Position numbers and translations under genes: made by a program | Shown: in pieces, positions 36,900-48,895 of the stretch | How positions within the stretch are numbered: position 1 is the stretch's first letter | Layout: each line of letters begins with the position of its first letter | DNA from: Pogonophryne albipinna | Lineage: Eukaryota > Chordata > Actinopteri > Perciformes > Artedidraconidae | Length of the DNA stretch: 64,000 nt | Assembly (NCBI GenBank): GCA_028583405.1 | Contig: CM053246.1 | Span: forward strand, 25,082,412-25,146,411 | Reading direction: 5' to 3' | Notes under the pieces: generated by a model | Database searches by the model: none | What the model saw: the letters and a program-made list of their open reading frames with translations, nothing else | What the model was told of the DNA's origin: nothing

Positions 36900-38022
36900 A
36901 TATAGATATATAAATGTGTACCGTGTATTGACTGACAGACTGTGTTCTGGACACATCGCTTCATCACACATGCTGTATTCTCCTGTCACCTCACTTGGCA
37001 CATTTTCACCACCTGCACATATGGACTGTGTAAATGAGCAAAGTCTGGAAATAAAGACAGTGACAGCGCTGACACAATCAAAACACTCCATAAACTCATT
37101 ATGATTCCTAATCATAATGCAGGACAAGCTTGCAATAACAACATTTAAACAGAGTGTGTGCACCACTTCCAATTTTCAAATGATGTCCCATGGTGGGGGA
37201 CACCGCTGATTGTCGCGATAATTTTGGCAAGTTATGAAGCAATCAGTCTGATTGCTGTAAACATAAAAAAATGCAGTGACACTTGTAATGTGTAATGCTG
37301 CATAATGGATGCACTGGCACTATGTGAATTGAAGAACTAGGAGGAAATGAATGTCCATGGACCACCGCTCCCACAAGCAAATCTTCATATTCTTTCTGTG
37401 TTGTTGCCGTGATTTAGCTTGAATAACCATCGAAAATCTTGATTTTTTTTAATGAGGCTCCGAAGAAGAATTTATCCTGCAGTCCACTCCCAAGTTAGAA
37501 ACTCTTAGCTAACAGGTTACATCTGTCCTTTGTATTCAACCAAGGGAAGCACACCTGACTAACTGTGGTGCCATACAAATAAAAAAAGACTATTTTTATT
37601 GATGATGCATGCAACAGAAACACAAGAACAAGACTAGAAGCAGGTTTTGTGACTGGATAAACATGATGTGATGTTCTCCACATTGGATTGAGTCTTGCTT
37701 CTACTTGGTCAGAGGGCACCCCACTTTGGCCCGTCTGACATCTGGCCTTTTCATGGATTACCTTTCAAATGCAATCACATCGCCTGACTGATTAACAGGC
37801 ACAAAGTACAGTTGAATCATGGTTAGTTCATTTAATCAACTATCAAATATGAGTCAAATAAATAATTTAAATTTTGAGTTGATCACTCAAATTCTATGTT
37901 CTCTGTAGTATATTTACAGTAGAAGTTATGATTAGTATTTACTATTATTATTTGTATTAATATAATCAAGGGATTTATTTGGTTTCTTTTTTATTTGATT
38001 ATTTAATTGCGGTCAAATAGTA
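36900..38022. other. Unique sequence, no gene recognised
   Basis: No paired ends. The minus-strand 130-codon frame at 36780-37172 crosses the border of the preceding element and is not credible as a gene. Confidence 0.5.
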
Positions 38023-38026
38023 TTAA

Positions 38027-39219
38027 CCTGTTCTACACCGCCCCCCCCCCCCGATACCGGGGGGGAAAACGCGCCATCTGCAGGAAACAACGTCTGAGGG
38101 CATCTTAATATGAATAATAATAATAATTAACTATGAATGTTTTATATCAATGTAACGGGAAGAAACTCAGCTAACTGATCTTTTTTTTTTTTTTTTTTTT
38201 AAAACCCACAAAGCTAGCGCTGAGCCTATGAATTAGCCACAAGCGGAAAAATGCTAACGCATTACTGCACAGAAACTCACTCATAACACCCGTACTTATC
38301 GTAGCTGCACGTCCAACCAATCGATTCGCATCGTGAGATGACACAGAATCGATCGGTACATACATCATCACTCCATGATAAGAATTTGCGAAGATATTAA
38401 CAAGAACAGACATCAAAACATGTGGCGCTATAGGTAGCTAAAAACGGCAAAATGGCTCACCTTAGTTGTTGTCTGGTCAAAAGTGGTTTTCAATGGCATT
38501 AAAACGATAAAAACGCTGCTGAAGTTAATCCATAGGTTAATCCAATGTGTCTGTGTCCCTTTGAAATGATTTCTGATAATCCATAAGCAATAAACCTGCT
38601 TTTCCGTTTCCAGATGTCAGAGCGAGAGATAGGTTCGCTCTCATACAAAACTGTGTGCGCATAGCTCTTATTTCTCAATGGTAAGGTGTGTGTGTATGTG
38701 GAAATCCCCCTTCGATTCTATTGGGTCTAACGGTCAAAAAGAGATGTCAATCACCAAAATCGACCAATGGGTTCCAGAGAAACGGTAAAAACGGCCATTT
38801 CCACCCAAATCACCTCAGAGGTGGAGTTTCTTTTGCTAAACCTAAATCTAAAAAGGTCAAATGTCACTTGTTTTGCATCAATATTGATACAGGGTACTTA
38901 TTATATGTTGTACTTTGGATTCCTAAAGCTTTTAGTCTACCTTACCATCATCCAAGGGTAGTTTTCACTATAAGTAAAACATATTATTTGGACGGACAAT
39001 ATCATTTACAGTTTTTTACTATGTTCAATCTGAATTTTCTTTAAAATAAAAAACATCTATATTGATTCTGACTTTTCTACATCCAACTCACAGGTTTATC
39101 ATTACTTTGAGAAAAAGGATTATTAATTTTCCCCTTTTAGAAGTCTAGTTATGGTCATTTGTTCTGGAAATGACATTTTCGAGCCTGAGACCTGAAAAAC
39201 AGGCTCAGTGCTTAACAGG
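38027..39219. mobile_element. piggyBac-like TTAA element, non-autonomous
   Basis: TTAA flanks both ends (38023-38026, 39220-39223). The terminal inverted repeat reads CCTGTTCTACACCG on the left and CCTGTTAAGCACTG from the right, starting with CC as in piggyBac TIRs. A C-run/G-run hairpin (about 38040-38066, around GATACC) sits just inside the left end, and a poly-T tract lies at 38181-38200. On the right, GAGCCTGAGACCTG and CAGGCTCAGTG form a subterminal hairpin. The 118-codon frame at 38688-39044 shows no transposase motif. Length is about 1.2 kb. Confidence 0.8.
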
Positions 39220-39223
39220 TTAA

Positions 39224-40087
39224 GTAATGTACTGTATGTTCGATTTTATGTACACATTATAAATTGCATAACTTACAAATTACATTTCTTATCATGCAAT
39301 AACCGGGTATCAGTTGGAATGGAGCCTTGATGTCATTAAAATGAGCCGTGTGATAAATCTTCTTTATTGTTGAGTCCCAAAGAGTTCGTTTTTTTCAGTA
39401 AGTCAAGGTCAGATCAATGAAAATCCCCCTCAATGTTTCAAAATTAATCCAATACAACTTTAATATTATCAATGTATCATCTTCAAAATAATAAATCTAC
39501 TCTTATAATGCATCATAAATGACAGTCAAATAATTCCTAAATAATGGCAAAACGTAGATCGCCTTTATCCACTCTTACAGCCTTACTAATATAATTTGAA
39601 AAATTATGACATCTTCATTCAAGATTGGCAACATCTGTGGTAAGGGGGCAAAGTCGAGAGAAGTAATTGGCAAAAACAACCATTTCACAACTGGAACGTT
39701 GCTTTGCCAGTTTCTTTTTCCCACACTAGGGAGAGATAGAACTAGAAACTAGGCAAGGGAAGGAGAGAGGGGAGAGAGGGGGAGAGAGGAACATCTGGGG
39801 TCTGTTGGAGACTGAGGAGGTTCCCAGCTGTTAGAGTTTCCCAGCTGCTCTGCCGACCTTCACCGTGCCAAAGAGAGAACCATGGGAATGACTTTGCTGC
39901 TCCCCAGGTCTGGAGCTGGATCTACGTGGCCTTTAATGACTTGTTTGCCTCAATGTGTTTTTGAAGTGAAGTTGCAGGAATCTCCACTTTGTTAGTGTCG
40001 ATCCAAATCACGGCGTTGATAATAATAGTGTTCAACTACTGCCAGACATACATAAGCCTCCCAAGAGATAATCTGTTTGATCGTGTT

Positions 40088-40091
<4 letters not shown>
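39224..40091. other. Unique sequence, no gene recognised
   Basis: Includes a GA-rich tract at about 39720-39795. No element ends or exon that I can support. Confidence 0.45.
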
Positions 40092-40147
<56 letters not shown>

Positions 40148-40152
40148 TGTGT

Positions 40153-40222
<70 letters not shown>

Positions 40223-40234
40223 CTGTGTGTGTGT
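40092..40234. repeat. (GT)n microsatellite
   Basis: About 143 bp of GT repeat with a few interruptions (AT, TT). The long frames reading VCVCVC or HTHTHT across it are artefacts. Confidence 0.98.
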
Positions 40235-40599
40235 CCGCAGCTTATCTCGATACTTCTGGATATGTTTAATATGTTTCTGTGCACATGTATTACTTTATGC
40301 CCAATGTCCTCTCATGGCTGCAGTGAGAGTTTTTGAAAACACTTTTTTTATTGGTTGCTTTAAACCGTCATCGAATGCTGATTTGTCATTCCTACTAACT
40401 GACAAATGTTTAGTCTTATTTTAAACAGGAGCCAGGATGGACAACTAGTTTGTGAAACCTTATTAATCACAATAATAATATGTGATGAATCATGATGGGT
40501 TTAAAAAACTATTATTTATTTGTATATTGGGAGAAATCAGTCAGTCAGTCAGAGGATTTTACTTTATTATTACATAATTTCTGATTTATTTGCATGAAG

Positions 40600-40874
40600 C
40601 CCGACAATTTTCCATCACCCGCTGTCATGGAGAGCCGCTGGGATTCCCCTCTATATAATGTGCGCTACTCAGTGAATATGCTGGTATTCAGTGGTGGTAT
40701 TCACTATTCTCCCTGCCGCTATCATATTGCGAGCGCTATCTTTCCGTGACCTGGTGTGCTATCTCCCACTTCTTTGCTACTTCAAGAAACTTGCTAGTAT
40801 GCTTCAGTAAAATGCCTTAATTTGCACACATTAAGGTTCCAGATTAATAGAGTGTTAACACGTTGACAGCCCTA
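40600..40874. mobile_element. Right-hand end of a hAT element (truncated)
   Basis: The segment ends in AACACGTTGACAGCCCTA, the inverted form of the TAGGGCTGTCA terminus seen at 42203. This terminus belongs to a common fish hAT group whose ends carry GTTAAC/TTAATC-rich subterminal DNA. The left border is not defined. No 8-bp duplication can be checked because the partner end is missing. Confidence 0.6.
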
Positions 40875-42202
40875 GTTTTAAGTTACAGTCGTCCAAGCCG
40901 ATCTCCCTAATTTACTTAAATATTTAACATTTCTCTCTTTAATCTGTCAAATGTGTTGTTTCAATTCTCTGAGAGATGTCATGTGCTTGACTGAAACAAA
41001 CTAAATAAGATGGAATAATAGAGCTGCGCATGTAAGAAATTAAATCCAACAAGTTGTTGGATGAAAAAGTTGTTTTTGTACATGAAGTTTTTAGTTCACA
41101 GAAAATACCAAAAGTCAATCAGTTACATTCAATAGCCCAATGAGGAGAAGCCTAAATGTGAAAACCACTGAGACTGAAACCATTTGCAAACCATATTGAT
41201 TTACCAATAATAACTAAAAAAGTACTGACAAAATGTTTTACAGGACCGCCATCTCTGTTACACAGTGTGTTCTGCGTTTCTCTCTCTTCCTCCCCCGGCT
41301 GTCATTGAGGGGTGCCTCTTAAGTAACTCCTTATTTAAACATGAACATCTGGCTCACTTGGCACAAACCATTGTTTCATCTCTGTAGAGATGACTCACTT
41401 ATTAAGGAAAAAAGAGAGACTGTCTTGAGCTGTCTCCAGGCTACACATTTAAAATGTGTATTTATAAACGCTTTGCAGGTTTTGGTTATGAAGCACCTGT
41501 ATGAGAAACAGATTGGATGCAGTCATAATAAGATTGGGAAATACCAATTAACTCCCAAGGAGTCAGCACATTTATGCCAAATTTTATCAGAGACTCTTGT
41601 GGCACAGTTGCAAAGTCTTACAGGCTGCATGTGTGTTTGCTCTTGACTCAGTCTTACAGTAGCAGACATGCACAAGCACATGCACAGTAGGTGTGTAATT
41701 TAATATGTGAGTGACTCCAAGGATTTATCCGTCTGTGAAAATGAGCCAGGTAAGACAGTTGAGAAGTGTGAGTGTGCATACCTGTGATTCCATGAACTTA
41801 ATTACAATCATCATCATTGTTCATATCAAAGGGTTTCAGAGTGCAATGTTCACTCACACTGTAGAGATTGTGATGCACTTATATACTGTAGGTTGGAGTC
41901 AACAAGCCACATTTACTGCTGTGCCAGATAGGTTGTTAACCAGCTTAACACTGTGTTGTGGGTTCATTGTTAAACTGTTTTTGTACAATTTCGGCCCAAT
42001 ATTTGTACAGGAAATCTGCATCCGTCATCAGTATACAATTCAAGCAATGTATAAGCCAAACATGATTTTATAACATAATTATTATAGAAGTATTAAAGTA
42101 AATGTGCAATAACCATGGGCTGTTTTGTGACGCAAGCTAAGGCTCCTGTGGGGGTTGTACACAAGTATTTTATTTCTCTTAAAGCCTACATAATGTTATA
42201 AC
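40875..42202. other. Unique sequence between two hAT fragments
   Basis: No paired termini. Frames at 41341-41646 and 41711-42073 lack family motifs. Confidence 0.45.
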
Positions 42203-42516
42203 TAGGGCTGTCAGTCGATTAAAATATTTAATCGCGATTAATCGCATGATTGTTCATAGTTAATTGCCATTAATCGCAAATTAATCGCACATCTTTTATC
42301 TGTTCTAAATGTACCTTAGAGGGATATTTTTCATGTTTTTAATACTCTTATCAACATATGAGTGGACACATGTGCTTTATGCAATTGTTTGTTTATTATC
42401 ATTTGAACAATGACAAATATTCCCATGAATATTAAACACAACAACCTCTGAACATTACAAATATTCACCTCAATTCAACCTGGAACCTCCCTCATACAAT
42501 ACAATAATACAATACA

Positions 42517-42630
<114 letters not shown>

Positions 42631-42969
42631 CACGAGCCATTTTGTGTGCGTGCGCGAGCGAGAGAGAGAGGTTGTGCACCGGTGGGCGAGTTTGAGAATG
42701 TACAATTGGCCCTGATGTTACACTGCAACCTGCCTGTGAGACAGAGTCCAACCACACAGTGTGTCCAACACATGTCCTGCAATACACATGCTGCAACTGC
42801 CCAGCTACTCACTGTTTGTAAAAGTAAATAAATAGTATTTTCATTTCAATAATGCACTTTCTATACCCTGCTTCATAAACAATACTGACATCCCTGTGCT
42901 CCTCCGAGTCTGGGGGTGTGGGGATGTGAGGACAGCACGAGGACACAGACAGGGAGGCTGCTTTACTTC

Positions 42970-43124
42970 ATCAAATCAAATCAAATCAAGTTTTATTTAT
43001 ATAGCACATTTATAAACGATTTTTGGTCGAGCCAAAGTGCTGTACATATAATAAAAATAGCCTACAGTAGAGACACTTTACAGCTAATACAATAAGCACA
43101 GATTGTTCAGAATATCAGTATGAT
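42970..43124 (-). mobile_element. L2-like retroposon tail, minus strand, nested in hAT
   Basis: On the minus strand this matches the last part of the retroposon at 34201-34980: it contains TCTGAACAATCTGTGC and TGTACAGCACTTTGGCTCGA and ends in a repeated ATTTG tail. It is 5'-truncated and about 155 bp long. Confidence 0.82.
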
Positions 43125-43599
43125 TTCATAAAGGAAATGGCGGTCAATATTAACAACATAGGAGCTAAAACGCTTAATAACCTTCATTACGTGTTAGATA
43201 AAGAAGAACATAAGAAAGTTTAACAAAGATGAGGCTGTTAAACGGGCAGCGGATCCGCTGTGTGTAGAAAAAGAGAGAGAGAGAGAGCGAGACGCTGAGC
43301 TGCACCGTGCAGCGATCAGCTGATACGGACCATAGAGAGGGAGAGCTGCGGTCCGCGGGGCTCGGCCTCGCCTCCTGTCCTCACAACTCTTATTAATCCC
43401 GGTACCGAACAATTGTTATTTGTTCTTACTCGGAACCGAGTTTTGCTTCCCAACCCTGCCACTGTGCTACACGTCCCGCCCCACCCCCGTCTAACAGTAC
43501 AGAAAGCGGCGGGATGCATTTCGTTAGAAATCGACAAGCAAAACCACAACAATGGCGGACACGGACAATTTGCGAATGAGTTCTGCCGAATTTAAACTG

Positions 43600-43702
43600 A
43601 ATTTATCAATAATCTAGATTATTGATAAATTATTATCGCCCTTATTTATTGACAGCTGTCAATAAATAAGGGCGAAAAACGTCACTTGTCCATCGGACAA
43701 GT
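43600..43702. repeat. Cluster of three consecutive palindromes
   Basis: 43600-43631 is a perfect 32-bp palindrome centred on TCTAGA. 43636-43675 is a perfect 40-bp palindrome centred on CAGCTG, with half-site TCGCCCTTATTTATTGACAG. 43684-43702 has arms ACTTGTCC/GGACAAGT around ATC. They lie within the hAT fragment, just after its possible first codons. Confidence 0.95.
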
Positions 43703-43740
43703 CAATTGAAAGATCTACTCGTCCGATATTGTAAATAACA

Positions 43741-45028
43741 CGTCCCGGACGGTGGGACGTATGCTTTTTCGCACACTGGACACACATATTCAAATGCGTT
43801 CACAGTCAGTGAAACTGTGTTCAGGTTGACTGTGCAGCTAGAGTAAATACATCATCTTTCACATCAGTCTATAGAATGCGTGCGGAAGTATGTGGATCTG
43901 TGGTAGAGTTCAGAAACACACCATCATATGCCTCGTGTAAAAGCAGATCAGGCAGGATTCAGATGTATTGTGCTCCAGTTTTGGGGAGTCAGGCTAGGTG
44001 TGTGGTGTTGTTGGGGGGTTGAATGGGTACAAGGCACCCAGTGGGAGAAGCTGGCACAGATGGAGCCCCAAACGGACCGAGCAGCACTCCATGTCAGCTG
44101 CACTGCTCGAGAGCCCCTGGGATCCAAGGGGCCTTTGGCAGACATGAGCACTATGTGTTTTAGTCAGCAATTAGTTTAATGGAGCTACGTCTAAAATCAC
44201 TTCAGACCAACACAGCTAGGAAAAGAAAGGGGAAAAGCTTTTGGTCATTACACAGGTCTTAGTCTAATTCAAGTTAAGCTGTTTACAGGGACAGAAAAAC
44301 AGGTTGGACCTCTTGGATCTCTCAGGAGTTTCTAAAGGAATGTTGGCACCAGCATTTAGATTGTTGTTGCTTTGCAAAGGCATGTTTACTTTTGGAATAC
44401 TTAATAATTAATGTCATGTTTTTTTTACATTAACAAAATGTATTCTTCTTATCTTCAGTTGTTGTGTTCATCAGAGATGTAGTGTAGGATCGTTATTTGA
44501 CCACACATTGGTTTAACCATAACTTTTAATACTTTTGTTTGAATTCTTGTGGTGGAAGTCTAGTGAACAATTTGTAGCTCAGCTTCCCACTGTGCCAATT
44601 CCGTCATGCCACACACAAACCCCTCATGGACCTACATCTATTTGTCCCTCTGCTTTTCTATCTGTCTCTCTGCACATCCAGTGCAGCTCTATACCCCCAT
44701 CCTCCATGGAACAGGATCGCTTGAATGACCATGACAATTTGGGAGCAAGCAATGCAGCCAATTAGACCTCTTTCAGTTCCCTGCAATAGTGGACGGCTAA
44801 AGACAAGGTCCAAGACAGTGTGTCTCAGAGAGCATGTGCGCCTGCAAGGGATCCTGGTACTTCTCACTGATATGTTCCAAGCTAGACAGAAAGGGAAACA
44901 AGCTAAATGTATCTATAGAGCACTTTAGTGCATTGCACAGAGCAAATACCCAGATGAATAACATACACACAAAAAGGCAGGTTCCAAAAAGGAAAAAAAA
45001 ACATTATAAATAACTGATGATGGGAGAT

Positions 45029-45032
<4 letters not shown>
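43741..45032. other. Unique sequence, no gene recognised
   Basis: The first part may be hAT remnant. The remainder shows no paired termini or credible exons. Confidence 0.45.
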
Positions 45033-45101
<69 letters not shown>

Positions 45102-45121
45102 GTGTGTGTGTGTGTGTGTGT
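45033..45121. repeat. (GT)n microsatellite, left half, interrupted by a hAT
   Basis: GT repeat with one AGG interruption. It continues at 48831 in the same phase after the hAT at 45122-48830. Confidence 0.95.
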
Positions 45122-46339
45122 CAGTGGCAAACCATCAGGGCCTCCAAGGTATTCAGAGAATACCCTGGAACACTCAGATAAAACAAACAAAAAAATCGAT
45201 TTAATTATATTAATAAAATGTATATAAAATGAATAAATGAGAATCGTATCTGTGTTGTTGATCTGTAATATTACAGTGTTACGTTGATTTGTTTGTCCTT
45301 CTCGGACCATGCACTACGCATTTCCAACCCAGTCTCATAAAAAAACGTGTAATAACTACGTTGGTCCAGAACTTGGGACGTAGTATTTCTACAAAAACGC
45401 CTCTGAAATTGTAAGATCCCTACGTTTTTTTTCACCATTCATTCCAATGGCTGGCTTCTATGTCACGTGATCTTCAAATTTCTCCCTGCAGAAAAAAAAA
45501 ACATGGCCGAACTTTGTTTTATTCTCGGTGGAAAATGCCTATTTTAAAGTTAGTTTGGCCATTAAAATGCGTTTTGATGTCATTTGATGCGAGAAATATG
45601 AGTTGTTATTTCAGATTATGTGTGCAGTGGATGTACATGATCTTTAGTTTGATAGTTATTACGAAGATTACTTCAGGAAATTGCGTCCATAGAACGTTTT
45701 CATTGTTACCAAGGTGGTTGCTAGGGACGCTGCTATCGATATTATTTCTGTTATGTTGCGTTTAATGGTGTTATCTTTTTTGCTACCCCCTTCCCCGTCA
45801 ATGTATAGTGTTGGTCCACAGCACAAACATATTAGTTTAACAAAATCCGCATCTAAAGATAGCCTACGTTATTTTCCCCTGTGCAATTCCAGTCTCACAT
45901 CTCACAGCACATCGTCATTAACAAATACCGGAAACAGACCGAAAACATTTAAAAAAAATAAAATAATACTTTATTCCGAGTGTGCTTGCTTTTCTCTTTG
46001 AAAGTCATCACATAACGGCATTGTAATACACGGTTCGGCTGCATTAAATATTACATATCTGCCGTAGTTCTGTATTTATAGAGCCCTGATGAGAAGACTT
46101 CTAGACAAACATGAGGAACTGAAAACGTGACGTGGATCATAAATATATCAGCCATTAAACAACATCTTACATTTCTTTTCACACAATACGTCTCCTTGCA
46201 GTATCAACACTAATTCGGCTGACTTTTATATTTGATCCAATTAGTAGATAGGCTGTATTTACACCATAAAGGTGCACAGCTGATATAAAGGGACACCTAG
46301 TGGTTAAAGCATGTTATTGAATTTCATTATTTTTATTAT

Positions 46340-46595
46340 TAGATATGAATAGGATCCCTATAAAGTATATTCATTACTCGTTATTCTCTACTAATAGTTA
46401 ATTAAAGACTGTATATAATGACTATTTTGCACATCCCTTTCAAGATTTCAAGATGTTCTAAGGTTTATTGACATATCATAGGCCTACACAACTATGGTGT
46501 AGTTATGCATTGAATGAAAAACTTGGATCGCAGGTTCCTCAATAGTGCATTACAAGACATCTATCAATATTTGTGCATACCTCCAGCTATGTTAA
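46340..46595 (-). mobile_element. Retroposon-like fragment in copy A, minus strand
   Basis: On the minus strand it reads towards TTAATAAACCTTNGAAAATC-type sequence with an AATCTTGAAATCTTGAAA tail, which suggests a 3' retroposon end with a polyadenylation signal. The same fragment lies on the plus strand in copy B (about 59390-59640). Confidence 0.5.
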
Positions 46596-46759
46596 CTATG
46601 TTGAAGCACTTATTTTAACTGATATTATACATAATGTATTATACTCTTATAAGATGTATGTAGATATTTCATCTCCGGCTTTGTCAGGTATTGAACAATC
46701 AATAAATAAAGAACACAGAATTGTTAAATATAAAACACAGAATTTGTGTGATTATACTA

Positions 46760-46859
46760 AATGATTTACAAATAAACACCACTGCATATTTACAACTGTT
46801 ACACATGCTGATGTAACGCAAATGTTCCAACTTGGGATCAATAAAGTATATCTTATCTT
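46760..46859 (+). mobile_element. LINE 3' tail
   Basis: Ends in ACTTGGGATCAATAAAGTAT followed by a TATCTTATCTTA tail, the same tail type as the minus-strand piece at 22298-22360. It lies within copy A of the CAACCC element and has no equivalent at that place in copy B. Confidence 0.6.
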
Positions 46860-47903
46860 AAGCTGATCGATGGCTACTGCCATATTTGCAAAATTTGCCT
46901 CTGAACCTTGACAAGTGCATGTTTCAGGCTTATCAATTGATGTAATGTAATGTTATAAATTAACAACAGGGGTCACAAACATAAGACCAGCTGTTAAATA
47001 AAGCTCTTCTGACCTTAGCTGGCATGTGTGTATATATATTAATGCTGCCCATTATGGGCACAAGCAATTTTCACCCATTTATTAATTATATGTTTTAAAT
47101 TTGAGTGTTTCCTATCCCCTAAACCTCCAGGGATGTACACAGTTTAATACTGGCAACTTCTTATTATGGGAAATACGAAAACGTCTTTTAAAACTACAAC
47201 TCCCAGTAGAGACGTGCCATAGATAGAGAACATGTTGCGAAACAGAATAGCCAGCATGTGTAGTTCTGGGGACGGGGTGGGGGAGGGGGGGACGCGGTGG
47301 ACCCGTTCAAATTCAGTTTTGGACAGTCTGCCTTGGTTCCATCCCATTTCAAGTGCTGTTCGAGGCTCGGCGTAACCCTCGGAGCACACTCTCCAATCAC
47401 AGAGCTTGAGGACTATCACAAACAGAGCACATGGTGTAGTCCAAACGATAGCTGGGGATTCTGGGTAGTGTAGTGTCTTCTGCTATCCTTTACTCCGAAA
47501 AAATATTTGTTTCTCCGAATCGAAGGGGAAAAATACAAAAGCATTGCACACAATTTAAACCAATCAATGTTGTGTAATTAACAAGGATAATCTGGTGTTT
47601 TTTAGTCGATGAGTAGTGCAGATATCACTGTAAAATCAATCGAGAGTAAGGGGAATACTTACTTCCGGGTGTACAATTCTCCATTATCCAATGAGAATGG
47701 ACGCTCACATTGCCTTTAAGGGCAGCCGAAACAAACGAATGCCGTGCTTCCATGAGCGTCATTACCAGTAGAAATACATTGCTTTTAAAATCGTGCTGTG
47801 CAACACGAAAAAAAGGGGGAAGTCGTGTTGGTGAACACGAATCAATAGATTAAAAATCGTGTTGGTGAACACGAAATGCCATGAGACTGGGTTGAAACCG
47901 TAA

Positions 47904-48605
47904 CGGCCCCTACACACGGCGGCGTGCGTTGCCGCTTGGCGGTGGGCGTGGCTTGAGCTTGGGGAGTTTACGAGAGCAACGCGACCAACAACCAATCACA
48001 TGAATCTCTCCTGTGAATTGCATAAAAGGTTTTACATGTCAAACTTTATATGATGAACATTTGTGACATTAATGTCTATGGTGCTATTTTACGCAATATT
48101 CCATGCTGGCTAAATACTGTCTATGCCTGCTAGCTCACCATTCAAACGAAGTACACTGGATATAAAATCCCCAAACAGGCGAAAACCTACCAGTTTCACC
48201 CACTGTCTCTGCCACCTCCCTCCATGCCTGGCTCCTCCGGTTTGTATCCCGGTAGGTGAACAGAGACTGATCATAAAGCACCGGGGGATTCACTACCGCT
48301 ACGATTATTTTCTCCTCCATTTTTTGGCATATGAGGAAATGAACTGCGGTCTGGCTCTCCCAGCATACACGCGGTTTGATTGGCTAGCGCTTGTACTGGC
48401 AGATTTGCATAAACGGGATTTGATTGGCTGACGCCTCCATCGAGGCGTCAAAAGTAGAACATTGCTCTACTTTTGCAGCGAGCACCGCGAGAAAAGCTAC
48501 GCTTTGCTCCCACAATGCAGTTCGGCGAATCGTGACGTCACCCCATTCAAAGTGAATGGGCAGAAGCGTTGAAGCGGCAACGCACGCCGCCGTGTGTAGG
48601 GGCCG
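47904..48605. mobile_element. PIF/Harbinger-like MITE, copy 2, intact
   Basis: The ends are perfect inverted repeats that start CGGCCCCTACACACGGCGGC and continue through GTGCGTTGCCGCTT. The target duplication TAA is on both sides (47901-47903, 48606-48608), which fits the TWA preference of PIF/Harbinger. It contains ACCAACAACCAATCACATGA, the GATTTGATTGGCTGACGC motif and a hairpin with AGTAGAACATTGCTCTACTT, all shared with copy 1 at 34073-35180. At 702 bp it shows what copy 1 looked like before the retroposon inserted. No transposase; the 102-codon frame at 48123-48431 has no motif. Confidence 0.9.
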
Positions 48606-48830
48606 TAAGGCCCGCTAGTTAACTGGCTAGATGAATGCGACAAAGCAATTCATGCCGTTTTATTGTTTTTAACGTTGAAATGACAAGTGCAACAGGTGAA
48701 GATGAAGTTGTTGCGGAATTGTTGTGAGTACCCTATTCAAGACGACAATTCAGTGAAAAGACGGACATTATAATGCCGCGGGGGGGGTGTCTACAGAAGG
48801 TCCAGTTGTGATAGACACGGTTCGCCACTG

Positions 48831-48895
48831 GTGTGTGTGTGTGGGGGGGGGGTATGTGTGTGTGTGTGGGGGGTGTGTGTGTGTGTGTGTGTGTG
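48831..48895. repeat. GT microsatellite, right half, with G runs
   Basis: GT units broken by two G runs (about 48843-48851 and 48868-48873). It is the continuation of the tract at 45033-45121. Confidence 0.92.

Larger units (their letters stand above)
45325..47894. mobile_element. CAACCC-ended element, copy A
   Basis: It starts CAACCCAGTCTCATAAAAAA and ends with the inverted ATGAGACTGGGTTG. The last 130 bp (47765-47894) are almost identical to both ends of copy B (57786-60857), including two TCGTGTTGGTGAACACGA-type hairpins. The left 560 bp differ from the right end, so copy A lacks B's long inverted repeats. Internal blocks at about 45905-46310 and 47020-47470 match copy B in the same orientation, while about 46355-46590 matches it inverted. 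I found no target duplication. Superfamily undetermined. Confidence 0.7.
45122..48830. mobile_element. hAT inserted in a GT microsatellite, carrying nested elements
   Basis: The left end is CAGTGGCAAACCATCAGGGC and the right end, inverted, is CAGTGGCGAACCGTGTC. GTGTGTGT stands on both sides (45114-45121, 48831-48838), which fits an 8-bp duplication but, in a GT tract, cannot prove one. The left end resembles the hAT at 54319 (CAGTGGCGAGCCGTCAGGGC). Only about 430 bp belong to this hAT (45122-45324 plus about 47895-47903 and 48606-48830). The rest is a nested CAACCC element and a Harbinger MITE. A residual frame near 48680 reads MTSATGEDEVVAELL and then stops, perhaps the start of the transposase. 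Confidence 0.75.

Noticed and set aside
36780..37172. 130-codon minus-strand frame
   Set aside because: Spans the right terminus of the CCTCCTGGGACCC element and continues into flanking DNA; no motif.
39830..39960. Possible exon near CTGCTCCCCAGGTCTGGAGC
   Set aside because: The acceptor-like CCCCAG is the only support; no open frame with a recognisable domain and no donor could be matched.
40036..40424. Long open frames across the GT tract at 40.1 kb
   Set aside because: They encode only alternating V-C or H-T from a dinucleotide repeat; GT runs stay open in several frames on both strands.
44903..45310. 135-codon minus-strand frame
   Set aside because: Its middle is the GT microsatellite read as HTHTHT and it crosses the left end of a hAT element.
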